A DNA stretch of 56,777 nt from Pseudomonadota bacterium (GTDB taxonomy: Bacteria; Bdellovibrionota; FAC87; UBA2466): positions 1-56,777 of the forward strand of contig RFNV01000176.1 in the NCBI GenBank assembly GCA_009927005.1, read 5' to 3'. Shown here piece by piece: positions 40,495 to 50,070 of the stretch. The position numbers and the translations under genes are program-made. The notes below the pieces were generated by a model. That model was not told where the DNA came from. It did no database searches and saw only the letters and a program-made list of their open reading frames with translations. The first letter of the stretch is position 1, and each line of letters begins with the position of its first letter.

Positions 40495-41184
40495 TCAAAT
40501 GAAATCGATGGGAACAATTTCCTCTTTTAATTTAGGAATGCTTTCTCTGAATTTTTCTTCGTTCGGAATAACAAACACAGAGTCTGTTTTTTTGATGAGA
40601 AGATTTGTTTTGAGGAGGCCGTCCAGCATTTCTTCCAATTGATATGAGTTAATATCTAAGTAGTAGTTGATAGTCTCAAAATTCACGATGATGGCTTGTC
40701 CTTCAGAGCAGGGGTGCCCATGATAAACACAGAAGTGCAACAGCAACTGAAGAAACCGTTCCGTCGGGTGTGACGACCGGAACTTTTGCACTAAGAGATT
40801 CATGCGGTGAATTCGCTCATGAGAGATTCGCAGCGTGGCCTCTAAGATCTCAATCAAAAGGTCTGGCGCCTTTTGACGTAAATCCTTAATCGCTGTTTGA
40901 TTAAACTCCAGATAGGACACATCTCCTAGAGCTCGAGCTCCAAACACGCGAGCAAAAACAGATGGGTCAAACAAGGCCTTCTCGCCCAGCATATTTCCGG
41001 CCCCCAAATAATTAATGACAGAAAACCGATCATTTTTTTTAGCGACCAATTCAATGATGCCGCGAGTGATTATCAAAAAGCTCGTTGCAGGGAATCCCTG
41101 TTCAAACAAAAGCGTCCCCGATTTTGCATTTTTTCGGTAGGGATCCAATGCGGGAGAATCCCAAAAAAAGTCGTGTAATTTCAT
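40495..41184 (-). CDS. Crp/Fnr-type cyclic-nucleotide-binding regulator
   Basis: Cyclic-nucleotide-binding fold GTLLFEQGFPATSFLIITRGIIELV ... LGEKALFDPSVFARVFGARALGDVSYLEF; C-terminal winged-helix-like segment. Confidence 0.7.
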   Translation of the reverse strand: MKLHDFFWDSPALDPYRKNAKSGTLLFEQGFPATSFLIITRGIIELVAKKNDRFSVINYLGAGNMLGEKALFDPSVFARVFGARALGDVSYLEFNQTAIKDLRQKAPDLLIEILEATLRISHERIHRMNLLVQKFRSSHPTERFLQLLLHFCVYHGHPCSEGQAIIVNFETINYYLDINSYQLEEMLDGLLKTNLLIKKTDSVFVIPNEEKFRESIPKLKEEIVPIDFI

Positions 41185-41342
41185 TAATATTCCTTGTCCT
41201 AATCTTATCGGCCGATTCCCCTGACTTTTTAATTAAAAAAAACCTGGATGCGCGGCGCGTTACCCGAGGGACTTTCCTTGTCTTAAGAGCCCTGTCCCCC
41301 TATGATGCCGAAGTATTTTTCTAAACATCTAGGAGTTCCAGT

Positions 41343-42116
41343 TTGGTCCAATCACTTAAAAACTTCGCTCAACTTTTGCTCTTGATTTTAGGGCTTTTTG
41401 CCTTGCGTTCGTCTCTTGTCGAACCCTACGTGGTTCCTACAGGGTCCATGGAACCCACTCTAAAAACAGGCGATCGTCTTTATGCACTCAAATGCGCTTA
41501 CGATTTTAAATTTCCTTTTACGAACTGGACGGTATTTCATTTAGGCGAGGTCAAAAGAGGCGATGTGATTTTATTTCAAGCCCCTCACCGACCCGAAATG
41601 ACTTATGTAAAAAGAGCCGTGGGACTTCCTGGCGATAGACTAGAAATTCAAAATGGAGTTCTTTATGTAAACGGTCAGGAAATGCTTAAATCCGAATTCT
41701 CAGATAGAAGTATCCTGTACGACATTGAAAGAAACAGCGATAAACGCCTGTACGTTGAAAACTTAACGGGTAAAAAACACTTTGTAATTTTAGACTCCAT
41801 GGCTGATGGAAATCCCAGCCGGTATTTAGAGCCGATCACAGTTCCCGAAGGACACCTGTTTGCTGTGGGAGATAACCGAGACAATAGCTACGATTCTCGT
41901 GCTTGGGGGTTTGTGCCCATGGACAATTTGAAAGGAAAAGCTCTCTTTATTTGGTTCTCGGGCTGGGATCCCTTGTTAAAAGAAAGCATGGTCAAACAGC
42001 ATTCCCTTGTGGAGCAAATTGCTTACTTCGTAGTAGATTTTTTCCGTTTCACTTTTGATTGGATTCGAGGAGAAGCTTGGATTCGATATGAAAAAATTGG
42101 AACTTTGATTCATTAG
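41343..42116 (+). CDS. lepB: signal peptidase I
   Basis: EPYVVPTGSMEPTLKTGDRL, KRGDVILFQAP, YVKRAVGLPGDRLEI, FAVGDNRDNSYDSRAWGFVP. Start TTG. Confidence 0.96.
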   Translation: MVQSLKNFAQLLLLILGLFALRSSLVEPYVVPTGSMEPTLKTGDRLYALKCAYDFKFPFTNWTVFHLGEVKRGDVILFQAPHRPEMTYVKRAVGLPGDRLEIQNGVLYVNGQEMLKSEFSDRSILYDIERNSDKRLYVENLTGKKHFVILDSMADGNPSRYLEPITVPEGHLFAVGDNRDNSYDSRAWGFVPMDNLKGKALFIWFSGWDPLLKESMVKQHSLVEQIAYFVVDFFRFTFDWIRGEAWIRYEKIGTLIH

Positions 42117-42120
42117 TACC

Positions 42121-45100
42121 ATGTCTGATTTTTCTCATCTTCATTTACACTCTCAATACAGTCTGTTGGAGAGTTCTATCCGACTGGATGAACTCTTTAA
42201 GCTCGCGTGTGAATACAAGATGTCCGCCGTCGGGCTCACAGACCACGGTAACATGTTTGGGGCAGTAGATTTTTATTTGAAAGCAAAAAAATATGGACTC
42301 AAACCGGTTTTAGGTTGCGAAGTCTATGTAGCTCCTGGGGGGCGCCTCTTAAGAGGAAACACCGGCAATGCAGATGAAGAAATCGCTCCCTACGCGGTAG
42401 GACGTTCTGGCCTCCAACACTTGGTCCTCCTGGTTCAGAACGAAATCGGATATCAAAACCTCAGCAAGCTTGTCAGCTCAGGTTACTTAGAAGGCTTTTA
42501 TTACCGGCCTCGAATCGACAAAGATCTTTTAGCCCAGCACTCAGAGGGGCTCATTGCTACTTCTGCCTGCCTCAAGGGAGAAGTCACCAGTGCCGCTATG
42601 ATTGGCGACATGGATCGAGCCCGAGAAGCAGCTAAATGGTTTCAAAAAGTTTTTCCAGGACGCTTCTATCTTGAAATGCAACAAAATGGGCTTCACCAGC
42701 AAATGGTTGTTAACGACAGGTTTCAAGAGCTCGCAAAAGAACTCGGCATCCCCTTGGTAGCTACTGCTGATTGCCATTACTTGCGCAGAGAGGATGCTCT
42801 CTCTCAAGAAGTTTTAATGGCTATTCAAACCGGGCAAAAAATGGAGGAAATGTCTGGAGCTTCGCTAGTCAGTCAGGAGTTTTATTTCAAGTCACAAGAA
42901 ACGATGAAGCAAGAGTTTTCATTCTGTCCAGAGGCAATTGAAAACACTCAGAAGATTGTGAACTCTTGTCACTTTGAATTTAAGTTTAAAGATGATCAGG
43001 GAAAAAAGATTTATCATTTTCCGAAATTTGATCCTCCTCAGGGACTTTCTCAACAAGAACACTTAAATCAGCTTTCAAGTGAGGGCTTACAGGTTCGATT
43101 AGAAGAGTCTAAAAAATACCACCAGAAAAGTTTTTCTCCTGAAGACCTCAAAAAATATGATGAGCGATTAGAAAAAGAACTGGGAATCATTAACTCGATG
43201 GGGTTCACAGGATACTTTTTAATTGTTCAAGACTTTATCGGTTTTGCAAAGAAACAGGGAATTCCTGTGGGGCCGGGTCGTGGATCGGGAGCTGGTAGTT
43301 TAGTCGCTTACTGTTTACGAATTACGGAACTTGATCCTCTTGAGCACGGACTTCTTTTTGAACGTTTCTTAAATCCTGAGCGAGTCTCTTTGCCAGACTT
43401 TGACGTCGACTTCTGTATGGATAGACGCCCCGAAGTGATTGAGTATGTATCTCAGAAGTATGGCAAAGATTGTGTGGCTCAAATTATTACTTTTGGAAAC
43501 TTAAAAGCTCGTGGGGTTACTCGAGATGTTGGGCGAGTCATGGGGATGCAGGCCCAGGACGTAGATAAAATCGCTAAATTAGTTCCCGAAGAAATTAACA
43601 TCACTCTCAATGAAGCTTTTGAAAAAGAGCCTCGTTTAAGAGCGCTGACGGAAACAGATCCTCAAATCCATACTCTTTTTGAAATCAGTCGACGAATTGA
43701 AGGGCTCTATCGACATGCAGGGATTCATGCGGCGGGGCTAGTCATCTCTAACCGTCCGATGGTGGAACATTGCCCTCTTTATCGCGGAAAAAATGATGAG
43801 CTAGTTATCCAGTACGACATGAAAAAGGCTGAGGAGATTGGCCTTATTAAATTTGACTTCTTAGGTTTAAAAACTCTGACTTTTCTTAAAAAAGCAGAAG
43901 CTCTTGTGAACGAAAAGCATCCCGAGGCTCGACTTGAGTTAGATAAGATCAGCCTTGCTGATACGAAAACTTTTGAACTTCTTTGTCAGGGAGATACGAA
44001 TGGGATTTTCCAGCTTGAAAGTTCAGGGATGCAAGATCTTCTTCGAAGAGCAAAACCCAACCGCTTTGCGGATATCGTAGCTATCACTTCGCTCTATCGG
44101 CCAGGTCCCATGGTAATGCTGGATGACTACGTCGGCCGCAAGCACGGACAAATTCCCATTGAATATGACTTTGAGGAACTCAGACCCATCTTGGCTGAAA
44201 CCTACGGAATTATGGTTTATCAGGAGCAAGTGCAACAAATTGCTATGAAGCTCGCAAGCTACACTGCAGGTGGTGCAGATTTGCTCCGAAGAGCGATGGG
44301 AAAAAAGATTCCGGAGGAAATGGCAAAGCAGAAAGAAGTCTTTCTGGAAGGTACAACCAAAAATAACCATGACCGAGTAAAAGCTGAGAAATTATTCGAC
44401 TTGATGGCGAATTTTGCTGGCTATGGTTTTAATAAATCCCATGCGGCTGCTTATTCAGTAGTCACTTGCCAAACGGCTTATTTAAAATCTCACTACCCCG
44501 TTATCTTTTTTGCCAGCTTGCTTTCCATTGAGCGAGAAGACACAGACAAAATCACCAAATACATTGCAGACGCTAATAAGCACCAAATTTCTGTTCTTGC
44601 CCCTGACATCAATGAATCTGAAACCGACTTTACAGTTCTCTCGGAGTCTCAAATTCGATTTGGCCTCGGAGCTATCAAAGGGGTGGGGCAAATTGCTATC
44701 GATAATATTCTTGAAGCAAGAAAAACGGGTGGAAAGTTCTCAGATCTCTTTGATTTTTGCTCCAGAACCAATAATCGAATGGTAAACAAAAGAGTCTTGG
44801 AAGCTTTGATTAAGGCTGGGGCATTCGATAGCTTTAATGTTCATCGGGCCTCGATTTTTAAAGCTATTGATTCGGCATTGGAGCTGGGAGGAAGCGCACA
44901 AAAGCTCAGAGATGAACAGCAACCCAGTTTTTCAGATCTTTTGGGCGAGCAGGACAACAGCTTTACTCAACACCGTTTTACTTACCCCGAAACTAAACCT
45001 TGGACGCTTCTCGAAAAATTACGGTTTGAAAAAGAAACTATTGGGTTTTACGTTACCGGGCATCCTCTCGATGAGTTCAATTGGGAAACCGAAAGATACA

Positions 45101-45678
45101 CGACGACCACAGTACAAGAGTGTGTTGCCCACCCCACCAATAAAGAAGTCTTTATCGCTGCTTCTATAGTGACAATGCGAGAAATCATCACCAAACGTGG
45201 GGATCGAATGGCATTTGTTACTTTGGGGGATAAAACCGGAGAAATTGAAGCGGTGGTTTTCTCGGATGTCTATCTAGAGAACGAAGGAACCTTCAAAAGT
45301 GATGAGCCTATTTGGGTCAAAGCCCAATTAGAAAGAGGAGAATCCGGAGCTAAACTTCTTTTATCTAAAAAAAGCCAATCCCAGGTGCTTCCGCTCAGAT
45401 ATGCCTTTGAAGCCTTAGCGCGAGAAATGCACCTGTACTTTGATCAAGATGCAAGTGACTTCTTGAAAGATGCCAAACGAGTGCAACAACTCCAGCAGTT
45501 TTTGTCGTATCAAACCCCCAAGGAGGAACGCGGGTTTGGACCTCTCTTTTTCCATGTTCAAACACTTCCCACGACGTCTACCACTCTGCGTTGGAAGGGG
45601 ACTGTTCCATTGCGAAGAGAAACGGTACACTTTATGAAGAATCTCCTAGATGAAAGGGTTCGAATTGAGTTTCGTTAG
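42121..45678 (+). CDS. dnaE: DNA polymerase III subunit alpha
   Basis: 1185 aa; PHP domain FSHLHLHSQYSLLESS, GPGRGSGAGSLVAYCLRITELDPL, LPDFDVDFCMDRRPEVIEYV, YQEQVQQIAMKLASYTAGGADLLRRAMGKK. Confidence 0.98.
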   Translation: MSDFSHLHLHSQYSLLESSIRLDELFKLACEYKMSAVGLTDHGNMFGAVDFYLKAKKYGLKPVLGCEVYVAPGGRLLRGNTGNADEEIAPYAVGRSGLQHLVLLVQNEIGYQNLSKLVSSGYLEGFYYRPRIDKDLLAQHSEGLIATSACLKGEVTSAAMIGDMDRAREAAKWFQKVFPGRFYLEMQQNGLHQQMVVNDRFQELAKELGIPLVATADCHYLRREDALSQEVLMAIQTGQKMEEMSGASLVSQEFYFKSQETMKQEFSFCPEAIENTQKIVNSCHFEFKFKDDQGKKIYHFPKFDPPQGLSQQEHLNQLSSEGLQVRLEESKKYHQKSFSPEDLKKYDERLEKELGIINSMGFTGYFLIVQDFIGFAKKQGIPVGPGRGSGAGSLVAYCLRITELDPLEHGLLFERFLNPERVSLPDFDVDFCMDRRPEVIEYVSQKYGKDCVAQIITFGNLKARGVTRDVGRVMGMQAQDVDKIAKLVPEEINITLNEAFEKEPRLRALTETDPQIHTLFEISRRIEGLYRHAGIHAAGLVISNRPMVEHCPLYRGKNDELVIQYDMKKAEEIGLIKFDFLGLKTLTFLKKAEALVNEKHPEARLELDKISLADTKTFELLCQGDTNGIFQLESSGMQDLLRRAKPNRFADIVAITSLYRPGPMVMLDDYVGRKHGQIPIEYDFEELRPILAETYGIMVYQEQVQQIAMKLASYTAGGADLLRRAMGKKIPEEMAKQKEVFLEGTTKNNHDRVKAEKLFDLMANFAGYGFNKSHAAAYSVVTCQTAYLKSHYPVIFFASLLSIEREDTDKITKYIADANKHQISVLAPDINESETDFTVLSESQIRFGLGAIKGVGQIAIDNILEARKTGGKFSDLFDFCSRTNNRMVNKRVLEALIKAGAFDSFNVHRASIFKAIDSALELGGSAQKLRDEQQPSFSDLLGEQDNSFTQHRFTYPETKPWTLLEKLRFEKETIGFYVTGHPLDEFNWETERYTTTTVQECVAHPTNKEVFIAASIVTMREIITKRGDRMAFVTLGDKTGEIEAVVFSDVYLENEGTFKSDEPIWVKAQLERGESGAKLLLSKKSQSQVLPLRYAFEALAREMHLYFDQDASDFLKDAKRVQQLQQFLSYQTPKEERGFGPLFFHVQTLPTTSTTLRWKGTVPLRRETVHFMKNLLDERVRIEFR

Positions 45679-46780
45679 ATTTTCAATCCTCGTTTTATTA
45701 ACTTTAGTCTGCTTCAACGCTCAGGCTGAAGCTCCATTCACCGTTTCTGCTCCTCTTACCAGCGCTCCTCAAGCCGAAGCAGAATCCTCAGAAGATGCAA
45801 CCCCTGCTCTTCTTTCAAAGCTCAAACAAGATGCGATTATGCAATGGCTCAAGGATTACATGGGAAACAAAGCAAGCCGTTACGAAAAATTAGTCACTGC
45901 CAAATTCGCTGAATCCTACATTTTGGATTACAAAGTAACCCAAAAAGGACCCAATAAGGAGATCGTTGAGCTCTCAGGCCACTTGGATACTGAAGCCCTC
46001 AAGGGTTGGCTGCGCTTAGCAGATACAAAAGGTCAGGAGGGGGGACAAATTCGTCCTTCGCTGATCATGACGGAATCTATTCCCGATTTTTCTTTGCCGA
46101 CGCCCGATTATTTCACTCAAAAAGGTTCTTCGGTTTATACGCAAACCTCAATTCAACTTCTCAATCAAGAACTCAAACGACTGAATTTGAAATTAATTCC
46201 AGCAAATGAGTTGGTAACAACTGCCCCCCCAAAAGATGAAAGAGGCATCAGCCGACTCAAGGATTTTCTAGCGACCGAAGGAACAAATGCAGCAATTTGG
46301 TTGTACTTAAATAAGTGCAAGAGCTGTGATTCCCCACGGTTGGATGTTTATCTGTATTCGCTGGAGCGAGGGGGAAGCCTTCTATCCATAATTAGCGAGG
46401 AGTTATCGCTGACTCTAAAACAGTTGGATAGTCCAGATAAAACAAAAACGGTACTCAATCCGATTTTCAATCAGTTCCAACAAGACTTTGAAAGAGCCAT
46501 TGCGGAAGGGCGTTTTACTGCGCTTCCTTTGACGATCACAGTTGAGGGAATCGAAACCTATTTGGGATATCGAAAAATTGATTATGCTCTGAGCAAACAA
46601 AGCTACTTTTCAGAATGGCTTCCCAAAACCTTTGTCCAAAACACGGCACAGTTTGAGGCGATGAGCAATTTAGCCAGTGAGGAAGTGGCTCAACGCATCG
46701 AAAACTTAGGCGTGGCAGATGTTAAGCTTACCTTAGTCCGCGTTGATTCTCGCAATATAGTCGTGAGATACTCTCGTTAA
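45650..46780 (+). CDS. hypothetical secreted/envelope protein
   Basis: Signal peptide; 376 aa; overlaps dnaE end by 29 nt; no recognised domain. Confidence 0.6.
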   Translation: MKGFELSFVRFSILVLLTLVCFNAQAEAPFTVSAPLTSAPQAEAESSEDATPALLSKLKQDAIMQWLKDYMGNKASRYEKLVTAKFAESYILDYKVTQKGPNKEIVELSGHLDTEALKGWLRLADTKGQEGGQIRPSLIMTESIPDFSLPTPDYFTQKGSSVYTQTSIQLLNQELKRLNLKLIPANELVTTAPPKDERGISRLKDFLATEGTNAAIWLYLNKCKSCDSPRLDVYLYSLERGGSLLSIISEELSLTLKQLDSPDKTKTVLNPIFNQFQQDFERAIAEGRFTALPLTITVEGIETYLGYRKIDYALSKQSYFSEWLPKTFVQNTAQFEAMSNLASEEVAQRIENLGVADVKLTLVRVDSRNIVVRYSR

Positions 46781-46812
46781 GTCTTTTTTTCTCTAAATCC
46801 TCGGGGGTCAGT

Positions 46813-47787
46813 ATGGCTCGAATCCTTATCCTTTTGTGCTTTTTGCTTTCTAGCTGCGCTTTACTTGATCTCGAGAAAGCCTCTTCCTCCGGATCCTCTC
46901 AAGATATAGCTTCGGTTAATAACTCAGACACTCCCATAGTCGAAACAAAAAGAAGAAGTTCTCAAGACTCGTCTAAACAAGCGTTACGGAAGCGAATCCT
47001 AGTTCTTCCCTTTCGGAATGAAAGCTCTGTCGGAGGGCCGGAGCTCAGCCAATTTGCCGCTGAAGAAGTAAGAAACAAATTGGATAGTGTGGATGAGTTT
47101 ATTGTAGTGCGAGACCAAGATGTCCCTGGAGCCTCTTTGTTAAATGCCCCTGCGAATGAATCAGATTTGGTTCCCCTCATAGAAGCTGCTCGCGCTCATG
47201 GCCTTGTCGCCTTGGTGATTGGTACTCTGAAGGATGTCCGGATCAAAGAACGAGGAAATCAGGTGGGTCTTTTTCAAACTCGCTATAACACGGTTCAAAC
47301 AAGTTTAGAGATAAAGTTACTCGATGTGACCACTCAGAAATTCACGGTAGCAAAAGATCTCAGTGCGGAAGTCACTGAGGAAAATACACGCTTTTTCGGT
47401 AGCCGCTCACTTGCATCCACCGACGCAGTCAAAGCAGAAGGGGCAGTCAGCAAAGCAGTGGAACAACTGATCCCGGTATTTTCTTCGGAAGCTCACCGAA
47501 TTGGATGGAGCGGAAGGATTGCCAAAATCGATGTTCACCGGTTTTATATTAATGCAGGTGAGTTAAGTGGAGTTTCCCGTAACCAGTTGCTGAGAGTTTT
47601 CGGAGAAGCGGAGCCTGTAGTTGATAAAGAGTCCGGGTTGGTCATTGGGATGGCCCCTGGCAGATTTAAGGGATTGTTAAAAGTGGTTGATTTTTTTGGC
47701 GAGGACGGAGCGATTGCCATTGTTCATTCCGGAGCTGGATTTCTTGAACGCGATAGAGTTGAAGCGTACGTTCCCCCTGCCCCCTGA
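46813..47787 (+). CDS. lipoprotein with CsgG/FlgT-like organisation
   Basis: Lipobox LLSSCALL; KRILVLPFRNESSVGGPELSQFAAEEVRNKL; C-terminal IAKIDVHRFYINAGELSGVSRNQLLRVFGEAEPVVDKESGLVIG like FlgT C-terminal domains. Confidence 0.6.
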   Translation: MARILILLCFLLSSCALLDLEKASSSGSSQDIASVNNSDTPIVETKRRSSQDSSKQALRKRILVLPFRNESSVGGPELSQFAAEEVRNKLDSVDEFIVVRDQDVPGASLLNAPANESDLVPLIEAARAHGLVALVIGTLKDVRIKERGNQVGLFQTRYNTVQTSLEIKLLDVTTQKFTVAKDLSAEVTEENTRFFGSRSLASTDAVKAEGAVSKAVEQLIPVFSSEAHRIGWSGRIAKIDVHRFYINAGELSGVSRNQLLRVFGEAEPVVDKESGLVIGMAPGRFKGLLKVVDFFGEDGAIAIVHSGAGFLERDRVEAYVPPAP

Positions 47788-47805
47788 TTTACATAGGGTG
47801 TTTAT

Positions 47806-48396
47806 TTGAAAGCAGTACTTCCCAATTTGTTGACCCTCTCTCGTCTGGTTCTCATGCCAGTAAGTCTTTATTTTCTGGCGGATAATGAACCTGGTCCCGC
47901 TCTTGCCGTCTATCTTTTCATTGCCCTCACCGATTTCTGGGATGGCACCCTCGCTCGGCGCTGGAATACGTGTACTTTACTGGGGGTAGTACTGGATCAA
48001 ATCTCCGATAAGTTAGTTGGGTTGGGATTTTTCCTCGGTTTAACTTATCTTGGTTTTTGTCCGGTCTGGTTCTTAGGGGTGGTTTTCCTCACTGCCGCTT
48101 TTCTTGGCTTCGGTTACTTATATTCCCAATTTATTCCCAACCTTTCTGGGCCGCAGGCAAGTTTAAAAATAGGCAAATGGAACACGGCTCTTCAATATGT
48201 TTGGATTGGTTGGATCATTTTTAGTGAGTGTTTTTTTGGCAAAACGCCTAACTTCCCTTATGTTAGGAGCATCAACCAGGTAGGTTTTTTTGCCTTAGCC
48301 ATTTTGCAACTGATAGTGTTTGGTCAATATGCCTCCAGAATGCTCAAAAGTAAGCAGCTCTTTAAAAGCCACAACAATCATCCGGCAAAACATTGA
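47806..48396 (+). CDS. CDP-alcohol phosphatidyltransferase family (PgsA-like)
   Basis: NLLTLSRLVLMPVSLYF and D-x2-DG-x2-AR-type motif variant LTDFWDGTLARRWNTCTLLGVVLDQISDKL. Start TTG. Confidence 0.87.
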   Translation: MKAVLPNLLTLSRLVLMPVSLYFLADNEPGPALAVYLFIALTDFWDGTLARRWNTCTLLGVVLDQISDKLVGLGFFLGLTYLGFCPVWFLGVVFLTAAFLGFGYLYSQFIPNLSGPQASLKIGKWNTALQYVWIGWIIFSECFFGKTPNFPYVRSINQVGFFALAILQLIVFGQYASRMLKSKQLFKSHNNHPAKH

Positions 48397-49003
48397 TTGG
48401 CAGGATCTCGAAAAGTTGCAAAGCGAACTCATTCAGCAAGTAGAAGAAGATCCCTCCCGTTTTTTTCTTCTGATTTCCGAACCCTCGTCGACTTTTACTT
48501 TTGGTAGAAACGCATCTCCAGACGATTTACTTTGGACCCCCGCTGAGCTGAAAGAAAAGGGAGTGGGATTAGCTCAAGTTTCTCGAGGAGGTAAGTGGAC
48601 TTACCATGGACCGGGTCAAATAGTTATTTACCCTATCGTAAATATTAAATCGCTGGGATTTAACTCAAAAGAAGCCAGACGATTTGTAGAGACACTTCGA
48701 CAGGCTGTTCTGGACTCTTGTAAAGCCTGGGGATTACCCGCGCAGACGGCAGATGAGCCCTTTGGTATTTTCGTGAACACAAAAAAGTTGGTTTCTTTTG
48801 GACTTTCATTTAAAGACGGAATCTCCTCTCATGGTTTGTCTGTTTGCTTTTTTCCTCAACAAAACTTCTTCTCTGGAATTCGGCCGTGCGGACAATCCAA
48901 AAGTGTTTTTACTTCTCTTCAGGAACACCTCCCCAATCTCACATGGCACGACGCGGCAACTTCTTTGACTGATTCCATCAAAAAAAGTTTCAAAATCTGT
49001 TAA
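48329..49003 (+). CDS. lipB: octanoyltransferase
   Basis: SRGGKWTYHGPGQIVIYPIVNIK, FGLSFKDGISSHGLSVCF, PCGQSKSVF. Start approximate; overlaps upstream gene by ~68 nt if ATG 48329 is used. Confidence 0.88.
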   Translation: MPPECSKVSSSLKATTIIRQNIDWQDLEKLQSELIQQVEEDPSRFFLLISEPSSTFTFGRNASPDDLLWTPAELKEKGVGLAQVSRGGKWTYHGPGQIVIYPIVNIKSLGFNSKEARRFVETLRQAVLDSCKAWGLPAQTADEPFGIFVNTKKLVSFGLSFKDGISSHGLSVCFFPQQNFFSGIRPCGQSKSVFTSLQEHLPNLTWHDAATSLTDSIKKSFKIC

Positions 49004-49055
49004 AGACCGCTAATCTTTATCGAATCTGTAGATTCTTCAGAGGAGAAAATCGACT

Positions 49056-50060
49056 ATGTTACACACACTTATTGGTATTTTTTCATTAACCGTCCTGATG
49101 CTTACCGGCTGTTCCGGTGGAAGCGATCCCGTTGTTGCTGAGTTCAACGGAGTCAAAGTGAAAGCTTCAGAAGCTTTTGCTCAAGTCAAAACCCGCTTAT
49201 TTGATTTAGAAGAAGAAGCTTACCGAACCAAAGAACAAGCAATAAACGAGTATGTGGATCAAAAGATCCTGGAAATGGAAGCAAAAAAGCAGAATTTATC
49301 TCGAGAACAACTCCTCGATAAAGAAGCAGGGGGAGGAGCTGCAGCTGAAATCACTGATAAAGAAATCACGGATTTTCTAGCTTCCAAGGGTCTGTCGTTG
49401 AATGACAAGAGAATTAAGAAAGAAGACGTCAAAGAATATCTTAAGTTCCGTCAGAAATTTGAAAAACAACAACAGTACGTTGCTAAACTCAGAGAAGCTG
49501 CAAAAGTGAAAATTTTAGTAGCAGAACCAGAATCTCCAAAAGTAGCTGTTTCAGTTGAAGGCCAGCCATCTTGGGGAAGCAATAAAGCTCCGGTGACGAT
49601 TGTTGAGTTTTCGGATTTTCAATGTCCCTTCTGTGCTCGAGCTGTTCCGACGCTGGAAAGAATCAAGCAAGAATACGGACCAGAAAAGGTTCGGCTTGTA
49701 TTCCATCACTTGCCACTTCCCAATCACCCCCGAGCCCTTCCCGCTTCGCTGGCATCTAGCTGTGCCAATGACCAAGGAAAGTTCTGGGAAATGCACAACA
49801 TGCTATTTGAAAACCAAGGCAAACTGGAAGATGGCGACCTGAAAGAGTACGCAAAGAAACTGCAACTCGATGCTGCTAAGTTTGCTGAGTGCTATGACAA
49901 AAAAGCACACATGGAAAAGATAGAAGCCAGTCGCAAAGAAGGCGAAAAAGTGGGAATCTCTGCCACTCCTTCATTTGTGATCAATGGAGTTCTGATTCAA
50001 GGAGCTCAACCTTTCGAACGATTCAAAGAGAAAATCGATCGCGCTCTTAAAAAAGGTTAA
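49056..50060 (+). CDS. DsbA-like thioredoxin-fold lipoprotein with N-terminal SurA/PrsA-like helical segment
   Basis: Lipobox LMLTGC; EFSDFQCPFCARAVPTLERI; GISATPSFVINGVLIQGAQP. Confidence 0.87.
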   Translation: MLHTLIGIFSLTVLMLTGCSGGSDPVVAEFNGVKVKASEAFAQVKTRLFDLEEEAYRTKEQAINEYVDQKILEMEAKKQNLSREQLLDKEAGGGAAAEITDKEITDFLASKGLSLNDKRIKKEDVKEYLKFRQKFEKQQQYVAKLREAAKVKILVAEPESPKVAVSVEGQPSWGSNKAPVTIVEFSDFQCPFCARAVPTLERIKQEYGPEKVRLVFHHLPLPNHPRALPASLASSCANDQGKFWEMHNMLFENQGKLEDGDLKEYAKKLQLDAAKFAECYDKKAHMEKIEASRKEGEKVGISATPSFVINGVLIQGAQPFERFKEKIDRALKKG

Positions 50061-50070
50061 TGAGAGAGTA

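Noticed and set aside
41085-41324. 79-aa plus-strand ORF between crp-like gene and lepB
   Set aside because: Overlaps the start of the Crp/Fnr-like gene on the other strand and lacks convincing coding features; a small peptide from an internal ATG cannot be excluded.
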